A stretch of DNA of 64,000 nucleotides from GCA-002840305 sp035402985 (GTDB lineage Bacteria > Patescibacteriota > Patescibacteriia > Patescibacteriales > UBA12465): positions 1 to 64,000 of the forward strand of contig DAONEH010000001.1 of assembly GCA_035402985.1 (NCBI GenBank). The letters run 5' to 3'. Positions within the stretch are counted from its first letter, which is position 1; the number at the start of each line of letters is the position of its first letter. A program made the position numbers and the translations under genes. Shown one piece after another: positions 42,765-51,355 of the stretch. The notes below the pieces were generated by a model that saw nothing but the letters and a program-made list of their open reading frames with translations, was not told the origin of the DNA and ran no database searches.

Positions 42765-43805
42765 ATGAAAAATATTTCAGAAATAAAAACTAAATTTAAA
42801 GAATTAGAAGAACAATTATCTGATCCGAAAATAGTTTCTAATCCCACTGAATTTACTAAAATTGCTAAAGAACATTCGGCTTTAAAAAAACTGTATAGTT
42901 TAATAGTGGCCATAGAAAAAATTAATGAGAATATTTTAGGTAATCAAGAAATTATCAAAAATGAAGCTTCATCAGAACTAGGTCAAATAGCTCAAGAAGA
43001 ATTAATAGAATTACAAAAAAATAAAGAAGAATTAGAAGCTAAATTGAATGAAGAACTTAATCCGGCTAATCCTAATGATAAAAAGAATGTTATTATGGAA
43101 ATTAGAGCTGGGGCCGGAGGTGATGAAGGAGCTTTATTCACTGCTGAATTATTTAGAATGTATGCTCATTATGCTGAAAAAATGGGTTGGAAAACTGAAG
43201 TTTTAAATTCTAATGCGACTGGGGTAGGAGGTTTTAAAGAAATTATTTTTAGTGTTAACGGAGATGGTGTTTATGGCTATTTAAAATATGAAGCTGGTAC
43301 CCATCGTGTTCAAAGAGTGCCTGAAACTGAAAAACAAGGACGAATTCACACTTCTACTTCCACTGTTATTGTTTTACCAGAAGCTGAAGAAATTGATTTA
43401 AAAATAGATCCGAATGATTTAAGAATTGATACTTTTTGTTCATCAGGACCAGGCGGACAATGTGTTAATACCACTTATTCCGCTATTAGAATTACTCATC
43501 TTCCTACTGGAACAGTAGTAAGTTGCCAAGATCAAAAATCACAACATCAAAATAAAGAAAAAGCTATGCAAGTACTGAGATCTCGTCTTTTAGCTAAAAT
43601 TGAAGAAGAAAAAATGGCTAAAGAAACTTTAGAGAGAAAAGAACAAATTGGTCATGGCGATAGAAGCGATAAAATTAGAACCTATAATTTTCCTCAAGAT
43701 AGAATTACTGATCATCGCATTAATCAATCTTGGCATAATATTACTGAAATAATGAATGGTGAAATCGGAGAAATAATAAAAAGTTTAAAGGAGCAAAAAA
43801 TATAA
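42765..43805 (+). CDS. prfA: Peptide chain release factor 1
   Basis: 346 residues. It reads UAA and UAG through the PxT motif in 'VQRVPETEKQGRIHTS' and triggers hydrolysis through the GGQ loop in 'SGPGGQCVNTTYSAIR'. TGA is also used as a stop in this window, so an RF2 must be encoded elsewhere. It lies five bases before prmC, which encodes the methylase of its GGQ glutamine. Confidence 0.97.
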   Translation: MKNISEIKTKFKELEEQLSDPKIVSNPTEFTKIAKEHSALKKLYSLIVAIEKINENILGNQEIIKNEASSELGQIAQEELIELQKNKEELEAKLNEELNPANPNDKKNVIMEIRAGAGGDEGALFTAELFRMYAHYAEKMGWKTEVLNSNATGVGGFKEIIFSVNGDGVYGYLKYEAGTHRVQRVPETEKQGRIHTSTSTVIVLPEAEEIDLKIDPNDLRIDTFCSSGPGGQCVNTTYSAIRITHLPTGTVVSCQDQKSQHQNKEKAMQVLRSRLLAKIEEEKMAKETLERKEQIGHGDRSDKIRTYNFPQDRITDHRINQSWHNITEIMNGEIGEIIKSLKEQKI

Positions 43806-43809
43806 AAAT

Positions 43810-44691
43810 ATGACCTTAAAACAAATTATCTTAGATACCAGTAAAGAATTACAAAAGAAAAAAATTAAAGAACCTTTAAAAGAAGCTGAAGCCCTAATCT
43901 CACTTGCTATTAATTTTACTCCTAGCCAATTAATATTAAATTCTCAAACTGAATTAAACTCCTTCCAAATAAAAAATATAAAGAAAATTTTAAAAAAGAG
44001 ACTTCAAGCTTGGCCTTTAGCTTATTTAAGCGGTAAAAAAAATTTCTATAATTTAGAATTTATTGTTAATAAAAATACTTTAATTCCCCGCCCTGAAAGT
44101 GAATTAATAATTGATCAAATTCTAAAAGAAAATTTTTTTAATAAAAAAACTACTATTATTGATATTGGTACTGGTTCAGGTTGTTTAATTATTAGTTTAG
44201 CTAATATTTTTCGAACTAATAAAAATATTTATTTCTATGGCACTGATATTAGCCGACCTGCTTTAAATATTGCTAAAATTAACGCTAAAAAATATCAACT
44301 TAATAAAAGAATAATCTTTCTTAAAGGTGATCTACTGAAACCAATTTTAAAAAAAATAAAGAAAAATCTAAATCATAATCAAATAATTATTATAGCTAAT
44401 TTACCTTATCTAACTAAAAAAGAAATAAAGAATTCTCCTAGTATCCAAAAAGAACCATTCAAATCTTTATATGGTGGAAATGATGGTTTAAAATACTATA
44501 AACAATTATTAGATCAAATAAAAGATATAAAAACAAAAGAAAATAATATTATTTTATATCAAGAAATAAATGATTGGCAAAAAGATAAACTAGAATCTCT
44601 AATTATGAAAAAAATAGGAATTTTAAAACCTCAAATTGCCACTCTAAAAGATTTAGCTGGCTATAATCGTTTAACTATTACTAGGTTTTAA
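43810..44691 (+). CDS. prmC: Release factor glutamine methyltransferase
   Basis: Methylates the GGQ glutamine of release factors. 293 residues. An N-terminal helical domain ('LKEAEALISLAINFTPSQL') is followed by 'LIPRPESELII', the SAM-binding 'DIGTGSGCLIISLA' and the substrate-binding motif, which here reads NLPY ('IIANLPYLTKKEI') in place of the usual NPPY. Context directly after prfA supports the assignment. The Pro-to-Leu change sits next to the residues that hold the glutamine side chain. Confidence 0.93.
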   Translation: MTLKQIILDTSKELQKKKIKEPLKEAEALISLAINFTPSQLILNSQTELNSFQIKNIKKILKKRLQAWPLAYLSGKKNFYNLEFIVNKNTLIPRPESELIIDQILKENFFNKKTTIIDIGTGSGCLIISLANIFRTNKNIYFYGTDISRPALNIAKINAKKYQLNKRIIFLKGDLLKPILKKIKKNLNHNQIIIIANLPYLTKKEIKNSPSIQKEPFKSLYGGNDGLKYYKQLLDQIKDIKTKENNIILYQEINDWQKDKLESLIMKKIGILKPQIATLKDLAGYNRLTITRF

Positions 44692-44697
44692 ATTAAA

Positions 44698-45816
44698 TTA
44701 TAAAGAAAAATTTTCAATCTCAACTGAAGTTTGATTATCAATTAAGTGAACCCAAGTTTTACCAGAATTTAAAACTACTTCTTCATCATTATCATAATAA
44801 AAAACAGTACGAGCATTAGTATCTGTTTTTTCAAAATAACCGGACTTACAAAGTCCATCTAAACAAATAATCGCTTCCCCACTACCAACTAAATCTATAC
44901 TTAAACGTAAAGCTTCGTCTAATATTTTAGTATCAACAAATTGAAAAATAATATTATCGGCTGAAATCCTGGTTCCAGTATTATCAGTTTGAGGTGATGA
45001 GGCAATGTTTTTTAAATAAACATTATTAGCTTGATCATATTCCCAAGTTACATCATATTGATACTGTCCATTCTTTATATCTATTTTCTTATTTAAATTA
45101 GATTCATTAATTAAATTAAGATCTTTGGTTTTAAATTTCCAGGGGGTAAAATTAGATACACTTAAATTATTATCTTTTAAATATTCTATTATTTTATCAT
45201 ACTTTGCTAAAACATTATGCGGAGCTTGATAAGATAAGTAACGGCGATAATAAGATGAATTATAAAATTCATTAAGAGTAAGTAAATTATCTTTAGTAAT
45301 TTTAACTAAAGCTTCCGGACTACCACCACAATGCAACAATAAAGCTTGATATTCGTTAACAATAGTTAAAAAATAAGGTCGGACACTACGAATTGGACCT
45401 ATTTCTAAATCTTTCTCTTCTAAATTAGAAGTAAAAAAAGCTAAATAACGATCAATACCCCCCTCAGCTGGAACATCATAAATAAGAGATGCTTTTGATA
45501 AAGAAAATTGAGGACGAGCTAAACTATTATTATCAATAATAGCAGCAATTAAAAACGGATTTTCTTGACCAAGTTTTACAGGTACTCCATCAATTAAACG
45601 AAGAGTACAATTTCCATCACAAGCCAAAATAGAAGACGTAGCTACAAAATTATTATTTAAATTATCACCTTCATCATTAGAATTAGATTTAATAAAAAAT
45701 ATAAAAACTAATAATAAAATTATAATTATTCCTATAAAATAAAAAAGTTTTTTATACTTATTAAAAAATTCTTTAGAATTATCTATTTTCTTTTTAGTAA
45801 ATAATATTGATTTCAT
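44698..45816 (-). CDS. DUF3048 (YerB-like) lipoprotein/membrane protein
   Basis: 372 residues. One membrane helix lies near 22-43 ('LFYFIGIIIILLLVFIFFI'-like), then a two-lobed outer domain of the DUF3048 family: 'FLIAAIIDNNSLARPQFSLSKASLIYDVPAEGG' holds the signature, and 'IGPIRSVRPYFL' and 'YQALLLHCGGSPEA' follow. The family includes Bacillus YerB and is common in CPR; its function is not established, though an outer cell-wall role is likely. It is coupled to the upstream GT4 gene by an ATGA overlap. Confidence 0.88.
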   Translation of the reverse strand: MKSILFTKKKIDNSKEFFNKYKKLFYFIGIIIILLLVFIFFIKSNSNDEGDNLNNNFVATSSILACDGNCTLRLIDGVPVKLGQENPFLIAAIIDNNSLARPQFSLSKASLIYDVPAEGGIDRYLAFFTSNLEEKDLEIGPIRSVRPYFLTIVNEYQALLLHCGGSPEALVKITKDNLLTLNEFYNSSYYRRYLSYQAPHNVLAKYDKIIEYLKDNNLSVSNFTPWKFKTKDLNLINESNLNKKIDIKNGQYQYDVTWEYDQANNVYLKNIASSPQTDNTGTRISADNIIFQFVDTKILDEALRLSIDLVGSGEAIICLDGLCKSGYFEKTDTNARTVFYYDNDEEVVLNSGKTWVHLIDNQTSVEIENFSL

Positions 45817-47030
45817 AAATTATTAATTTCTTTTAATGTTTCCTGGGCACATTTACGCCAACTAAAATTACTAACCAAAGATTTACCTCTATTTATTAAA
45901 TCCATTTTTAAATTATCATCATTAACAATCATCACCATTTTTTCAGCTAAATCATTAGGATCAAGATGATCAAAAAATAAAGCTGAATCTTGAGCAATTT
46001 CATGAAAAACTTCAATGTTTGATAATAATACCGGAGTTTCACAGGCCATCGCTTGAAGGATAGGAATACCAAAACCTTCATAAAATGATGGAAAAATAAA
46101 AGCCTCGGCTTTATTAACAATATAAGGTAAATCTTCTTCTTCCACCCAACCTAAAATAATTACATCTTTATAAATACCTAATTCTTCAATTAGGTATTTT
46201 ATTTCATCATAACAAAAACCAGGATTACCAATTAAAACTAATTTTTTAGATAAATCTTTATTATTCTCTTTAAAAATAGAAAAACTTTCTATTAAACAAT
46301 GAACATTTTTCTTTTTTTCTAAACGACCAATATATAAAAAGAATGATGTATCAATACCATATTTTTTTAAAACATTTTCTAAAGCCTCTTCATCTGTTAT
46401 TTTTTTATACAAATAATTATTATAACCATTATAAATAACTTTTATTTTTTTACCTTTAATTTTTCTATAATACTTTAAAATTTCATTTTTAGTAAAATTA
46501 GAAACTGTAATTATTTTTTTAGCATAACGTAAGGCAAATTTAGTAGACCAATTAAGATAATCGGTAGATTTAAAATTATAACGACCCAAAGAAAACAAAC
46601 GAATAAAAAAATTAATAATTTTATTACGAAGAGAAAAACTATTATTAATAATATTTTCATTATATAAATTATTATTTTCCATAAAAGCAATGTCATGAAT
46701 AGTATTAATAGTTTTTTTAGGAGAAAATAAAGGTAAAACATGGGCTGGAACAAAAAGAACATCGGGACGATTAAAAATCATCTCTAGTGTTAAACGACCT
46801 AGAGTCCACATATATTTAAAAGGCCATTTTAAATATTTAATTTTAACATTAGTATGACGACTTAAATCTAAATCAAATAAAAAAGCCTGATTTAAAGGCT
46901 TATCGGTATATAAAATATAATTATTTTCTAAGTCAATTTCAATTAAATTAATAATTAAATAATAAGAATACCATTCAGTTCCAGTTTTGAAACTGCGGTT
47001 AGCTCGTGAAGCATCTATTCCTATTATCAT
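45813..47030 (-). CDS. GT4-family glycosyltransferase
   Basis: 405 residues, GT-B fold. 'IGIDASRANRSFKTGTEWY' opens the protein; the donor domain has 'FLYIGRLEKKKNVHCLI', 'VILGWVEEEDLPYIV' and 'PSFYEGFGIPILQAMACETPV'. It lies four bases after the second mreB and overlaps the DUF3048 gene by ATGA, forming an mreB-GT4-DUF3048 unit. The acceptor is unknown. Confidence 0.9.
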   Translation of the reverse strand: MIIGIDASRANRSFKTGTEWYSYYLIINLIEIDLENNYILYTDKPLNQAFLFDLDLSRHTNVKIKYLKWPFKYMWTLGRLTLEMIFNRPDVLFVPAHVLPLFSPKKTINTIHDIAFMENNNLYNENIINNSFSLRNKIINFFIRLFSLGRYNFKSTDYLNWSTKFALRYAKKIITVSNFTKNEILKYYRKIKGKKIKVIYNGYNNYLYKKITDEEALENVLKKYGIDTSFFLYIGRLEKKKNVHCLIESFSIFKENNKDLSKKLVLIGNPGFCYDEIKYLIEELGIYKDVIILGWVEEEDLPYIVNKAEAFIFPSFYEGFGIPILQAMACETPVLLSNIEVFHEIAQDSALFFDHLDPNDLAEKMVMIVNDDNLKMDLINRGKSLVSNFSWRKCAQETLKEINNL

Positions 47031-47034
47031 ATTA

Positions 47035-48048
47035 TTATTTAGCTGCCAAAATACTTCGTTTGTAAGAATCTAAATTATCCAGAGCAATTCCCGTTCCTTT
47101 AGCTACACATAATAAAGGATCATCAGCTATATAAGCCGAAACACCCAAGGCTCGAGCAAATAATTGATCAATATTTCTAAGTAAAGCTGTTCCTCCTGTT
47201 AAAACAATTCCTTTATCAATTATATCAGCTACTAATTCCGGCGGAGTTTGTTGAAGTATTTTTTTAGCTGTATTTAAAATAATTTCTAATTCTCCCGAAA
47301 TAGCTGCAGTTACATCATTGCTATTAACTTCAATAGTTTTAGGCAGTCCACTAACACCATCACGACCATTTATTTCCATAATTAATTGACTATCATCATC
47401 TAAGAATAAAGCTGAACCAACTTTAATTTTCATTTCTTCAGCGGTTCTCTCTCCAATAACTAAACCATATTTTTTTCTAACATATTCTAAAATAGCCAAA
47501 TCTAATTTATTACCACCAACTCGAACCGAAGTCGAAGAAACAACACCTCCTAAAGATATAACCGCCATTTCGGAAGTACCACCGCCAATATCAACTACCA
47601 TATGGCCCGTAGCTGAACTAATAGGTATATTAGCTCCAATAGCAGCGGCAATTGGTTCTTTAACAATATAAGCCGCCTTAGCTCCAGCCGCAATAGTAGC
47701 TTCAATTACCGCTCGTCTTTCTGTTGAAGAAATTCCAGCTGGAACAGCTACCATAACTTCTGGTCTAAATATTCTAACCTTTCCTAATGTTTTATTAATA
47801 AAATAACGAATCATTGCTTCAGTAGTTCGATAATCAGCAATAACTCCCTCTTTTAGAGGTTTTAAGGCTACAATAGTATCAGGAGTACGTCCTAACATAT
47901 CTTTGGCTTCATTACCAACAGCTAATACTTTATTATCATCAACCGATACAGCTACAACACTAGGTTCATTAATAACCACACCCCTTTTAGGCATATAAAC
48001 TAAGGTATAAGTTGTACCTAAATCAATTCCTATTCTTTTTACCATCAT
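47035..48048 (-). CDS. MreB/Mbl-like actin homologue (second copy)
   Basis: 337 residues. Actin-fold ATPase motifs are 'RIGIDLGTTYTLVYM' (phosphate 1), 'VDIGGGTSEMAVISLGG' (phosphate 2) and 'IVLTGGTALLRNIDQLF' (adenosine). It starts with two Met codons; either may be used. It is distinct from the copy at 56132 and is not beside mreC or mreD; instead it heads a GT4-DUF3048 unit. By analogy with Mbl or MreBH in Bacillus it may organise wall synthesis or a surface structure. Confidence 0.9.
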   Translation of the reverse strand: MMVKRIGIDLGTTYTLVYMPKRGVVINEPSVVAVSVDDNKVLAVGNEAKDMLGRTPDTIVALKPLKEGVIADYRTTEAMIRYFINKTLGKVRIFRPEVMVAVPAGISSTERRAVIEATIAAGAKAAYIVKEPIAAAIGANIPISSATGHMVVDIGGGTSEMAVISLGGVVSSTSVRVGGNKLDLAILEYVRKKYGLVIGERTAEEMKIKVGSALFLDDDSQLIMEINGRDGVSGLPKTIEVNSNDVTAAISGELEIILNTAKKILQQTPPELVADIIDKGIVLTGGTALLRNIDQLFARALGVSAYIADDPLLCVAKGTGIALDNLDSYKRSILAAK

Positions 48049-48072
48049 ATATTTAAACTTTAATATAAATAT

Positions 48073-48101
48073 ATATTAACCTGTTATAATTTTTTAGTCA
48101 A
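48073..48101 (-). promoter_or_regulatory. Promoter of the second mreB unit
   Basis: TTGACT (48101-48096), a 17-base spacer and TAATAT (48078-48073). The hexamers and spacing are the same as for the rpsB promoter. The start is expected near 48066, about 18 bases before the ATG. Confidence 0.6.
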
Positions 48102-48110
48102 TAAATTATA

Positions 48111-49367
48111 TTAATCCCGTCTTAAAGCTTCAACTGGATCAAGTTTTCCGGCTTTTCTAGCTGGTAATAAACCAAATAAAACTCCAAATAATAAAGCAAA
48201 TAAAGTTGCGACAATAAAAGATTTAATTGGTACTATAAATTTCCATTCTAAACCAAAATAATTAGCTATTAAATAAATAAAGAAAGAAAAAATAACCCCT
48301 AAGATAATACCAATAACAGCTCCAATAAATGTTATTAAAATTGATTCAATTAAAAATTGTTGCATTATATCAGAAAATTTAGCTCCAACCGCTTTACGTA
48401 AACCAATTTCTGGAGTTCTCTCGGAAACAATAACATACATCACATTTAAAATTCCAACACCACCCACTATTAATGATATAGCTACAATTAATAATAATAA
48501 AATAGTTAAAGCATTAGTAATTGTTTTAGTAGTTGCAAGCATTTCTTTCATAGTTGTCACTCTAAAATCATCTTTGACTGGATCAGAAATATCATGATTT
48601 TCTCTTAAAATTTCTCGAATTAAATCAGCTGTCTCTTCAGATTTTTCTGGATCAACTAATTTATGAACGGAATACATATAATAATCAATTCCCATCATTT
48701 TCTTTTGTAAAGTTTTTACTGGCAATAAAATTAAATCATCAAAGTCAAAACCCATAGTAGCTCCCTTTTCTTTTAATAAGCCAATAACTTGATAACGTCC
48801 TCGTTGAATAGTAATACTTTTTCCAATAGGATTTTCATCACCAAATAATTTTTTAGCAATTTTAGGACCAAGAACTGCTACTTGAGCTAAAGAATCATTT
48901 TCAGCTTCAGAAAAAAAATAACCTTGATCTATTTCAGATTTATCAATATTTATATAATCAGAACCTACACCCATTATTAATCCCTGTCTAGTTTCATTTA
49001 AATAAGTAACGGGAGCTTGATTAGTTATAGAACCATAACCACCAGAAATATTTTCTAATTTATTAATTTCTTCTAAGTCTTCCTCTTTCAAAGATGTTAC
49101 CTGAATTCCACTAGCTAAACTAGTAGCACTCTCGGCATCTCCTTCTCTTCCGGTTTTAGTGCTTGGAACTTTAACTTCTACTTCAATTATATCCGTACCA
49201 AAAGATTCAATTTGACCAACAATTAAACTTCGAATTCCTTCACCCGCTGAAAAAACAATAATAATACTAGAAATTCCAATCACCATACCTAAAACTGTTA
49301 AAGCTGTACGCATTTTGTTCTTTAACATTGATAAAAATGACAATCTAACAATATCTTTTATTCTCAT
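48111..49367 (-). CDS. MacB-like ABC transporter permease
   Basis: 418 residues in the MacB/FtsX arrangement: a first membrane helix ('MRTALTVLGMVIGISSIIIV'-like, about 17-40), a large external domain (about 45-270), then three C-terminal helices with 'ERTPEIGLRKAVGAKFSDIMQQFL'. The end 'LLPARKAGKLDPVEALRRD' is diagnostic. It forms a pair with the next permease and shares one ATPase and one adaptor. Such systems move peptides, lipoproteins or antibiotics by mechanotransmission. Confidence 0.9.
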   Translation of the reverse strand: MRIKDIVRLSFLSMLKNKMRTALTVLGMVIGISSIIIVFSAGEGIRSLIVGQIESFGTDIIEVEVKVPSTKTGREGDAESATSLASGIQVTSLKEEDLEEINKLENISGGYGSITNQAPVTYLNETRQGLIMGVGSDYINIDKSEIDQGYFFSEAENDSLAQVAVLGPKIAKKLFGDENPIGKSITIQRGRYQVIGLLKEKGATMGFDFDDLILLPVKTLQKKMMGIDYYMYSVHKLVDPEKSEETADLIREILRENHDISDPVKDDFRVTTMKEMLATTKTITNALTILLLLIVAISLIVGGVGILNVMYVIVSERTPEIGLRKAVGAKFSDIMQQFLIESILITFIGAVIGIILGVIFSFFIYLIANYFGLEWKFIVPIKSFIVATLFALLFGVLFGLLPARKAGKLDPVEALRRD

Positions 49368-49372
49368 AAAAT

Positions 49373-50629
49373 TTATTCATAATTTAAAGCTTCAACCGGC
49401 TCTAATTTACTAGCTTTTTTAGCTGGATAAATTCCAAAAATTAATCCAATTAATCCTGAAACAACAACCGCCATAAATATTGACCAAAAACTAACTATAA
49501 AAACCCAATCATAACCTAAGGTTGTTATAATCACCGATAATAACCAAGAAATCATAATTCCTAAAATAATTCCAATAAAACCACCAATAGAAGTTAAAAA
49601 AATAGATTCAATTAAAAATTGACTAATAATATTTTTATTAGATGCTCCCAGAGCTTTACGTACACCTATTTCTCTAGTTCTTTCATTAACACTTATAAGC
49701 ATAATATTCATAATGCCAATACCACCAACAATTAAAGATAAGCTAGCCATTAAAGCTAAAAAATATTTTAAAGCATCAGTAACCGAAGAAATTAAATCTA
49801 ATAATTCTGTTATACTTCTAACTGAAAAATCATCACTCGCTCCAGTTTGATCTTTAATATTATGATTATCACGTAAAATATTTTCTACTTCCGAAATAAC
49901 AGAATCAACTTCAAAAGCTTCATTGGTTTTAAAACTAATAACATTAACATAATCTATTCCTACTAAAACTTTTTGCATAGTTTTAATTGGTAATAAAACT
50001 TTATCATCATAATTTTGAAAAGCTACTTGACCCCTTTCTTCAAATACTCCAATTACTTCAAAAACTTGTTTTTTTATTTTTATTCTTTTTCCAATCGCAT
50101 CACTATCAGAAAATAATTCTTGTTTAACATTACTACCTAGTATCACTACTTTACTAATATTATTAATTTCTTCTTCGGTAAAAAATCGACCAGCCGATAA
50201 ATTACCACCCTCAACTTCTAAATAATCTTCAGTTACCCCTTCTAAACTAGCATCGTAAGAATTATTTTTGTAAGTTAAAGTTCCGTTGCCATCAACATAA
50301 GCTACAGCCGAATCAACTCCAATAGCATCTTTGGCTTTTTCAATTGATTTTAAATCATCTAGATTTAATGAAGTTACTACTATTCCTAAAACTGAAGTTG
50401 GTGGACCACTTTCATCAGATTTTCCTGGAGTAATAGAAACAACATTAGATCCAATACTTTGAACTTGACCTAAAATTAAACTTTGAGCTCCAGCTCCCAG
50501 TGACATAATTATAATTACTGAAGCTACGCCAATAACAATACCTAGCATAGTTAAAAAACTCCTAACCTTATTAGTTAGAAGAGCTTTAATAGAAGTTCTA
50601 ATGGCTTGTTTAAATGATAAATAATTCAT
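49373..50629 (-). CDS. MacB-like ABC transporter permease
   Basis: 418 residues with the same layout as its neighbour: 'NKVRSFLTMLGIVIGVASVII', an external MacB_PCD domain, 'NERTREIGVRKALGASNKNII' and the C-terminal 'GIYPAKKASKLEPVEALNYE'. The two permeases probably form a heterodimer, having arisen by tandem duplication. It lies 11 bases after the ATPase gene. Confidence 0.9.
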   Translation of the reverse strand: MNYLSFKQAIRTSIKALLTNKVRSFLTMLGIVIGVASVIIIMSLGAGAQSLILGQVQSIGSNVVSITPGKSDESGPPTSVLGIVVTSLNLDDLKSIEKAKDAIGVDSAVAYVDGNGTLTYKNNSYDASLEGVTEDYLEVEGGNLSAGRFFTEEEINNISKVVILGSNVKQELFSDSDAIGKRIKIKKQVFEVIGVFEERGQVAFQNYDDKVLLPIKTMQKVLVGIDYVNVISFKTNEAFEVDSVISEVENILRDNHNIKDQTGASDDFSVRSITELLDLISSVTDALKYFLALMASLSLIVGGIGIMNIMLISVNERTREIGVRKALGASNKNIISQFLIESIFLTSIGGFIGIILGIMISWLLSVIITTLGYDWVFIVSFWSIFMAVVVSGLIGLIFGIYPAKKASKLEPVEALNYE

Positions 50630-50640
50630 GTAATAATAAA

Positions 50641-51354
50641 TTATTTTAATAATACTCCTTCCTGAGCAACTCTTTGTTTTATTACTGGCTCATCACTAAT
50701 TATTAGTCCATCTTTTATTTTAATTATTCTTTTGGCATGCTCGGCGGTAAAAGTTTCATGTGTAACTAAGATTATAGTATTACCCATTTCATTTAATTTC
50801 TGTAAAATTTCCATAATTTGAATACCTGATTTAGAATCTAAATTTCCGGTTGGCTCATCAGCTAAAATAACAGAAGGATTATTGACCAAAGCCCGAGCAA
50901 TAGCCACTCGTTGTTTTTCTCCACCTGATATTTGATTAGTAAAAAAATGTAAACGATGTCCTAAACCAACACTATCTAAAACTTTTTTAGCTCTCTCTGA
51001 CATGTTTTTTCGATTATTAGAATAAGTCAAAGGTAAAATTACATTATCTAAAACTGAAGTTTTAGGAAGTAAATTAAAAGACTGAAAAACAAAACCTATT
51101 TTTTCATTACGAAAACTAGCTAATTGATTATCATTTAATTCATTAACATTTTGTCCCGCAAATTCATAAAGACCACTACTAGATCGATCCAACAATCCTA
51201 AAATATGCATTAAAGTTGATTTACCTGATCCGGATGGACCCATAATAGAAACAAATTCTCCTTGATCAATGTTAAAAGAAACTCCATGCAAAACTTTAGT
51301 AACAACATTATCGGAAATATATTCTTTTTTTAAATTCTGAATTTTTATAAGCAT
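50641..51354 (-). CDS. ABC transporter ATP-binding protein (LolD/MacB type)
   Basis: 237 residues. Walker A is 'GPSGSGKSTLMH', the signature is 'ISGGEKQRVAIARALVNNP', Walker B 'VILADEPTGNLD' and the switch His is in 'ILVTHE'. The ATG at 51354 begins one base after the stop of the adaptor gene and is preferred over an overlapping TTG. It powers the two downstream permeases. Confidence 0.95.
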   Translation of the reverse strand: MLIKIQNLKKEYISDNVVTKVLHGVSFNIDQGEFVSIMGPSGSGKSTLMHILGLLDRSSSGLYEFAGQNVNELNDNQLASFRNEKIGFVFQSFNLLPKTSVLDNVILPLTYSNNRKNMSERAKKVLDSVGLGHRLHFFTNQISGGEKQRVAIARALVNNPSVILADEPTGNLDSKSGIQIMEILQKLNEMGNTIILVTHETFTAEHAKRIIKIKDGLIISDEPVIKQRVAQEGVLLK

Positions 51355-51355
51355 A

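Noticed and set aside
42662..42913. Minus-strand ORF of 83 codons over the rpmE end and the prfA start
   Set aside because: It crosses two well-supported genes and their intervening hairpin on the opposite strand.
46511..46762. Minus-strand ORF of 83 codons rich in Phe and Leu
   Set aside because: Out-of-frame reading of the GT4 gene; the hydrophobic look comes from A/T-rich codons.
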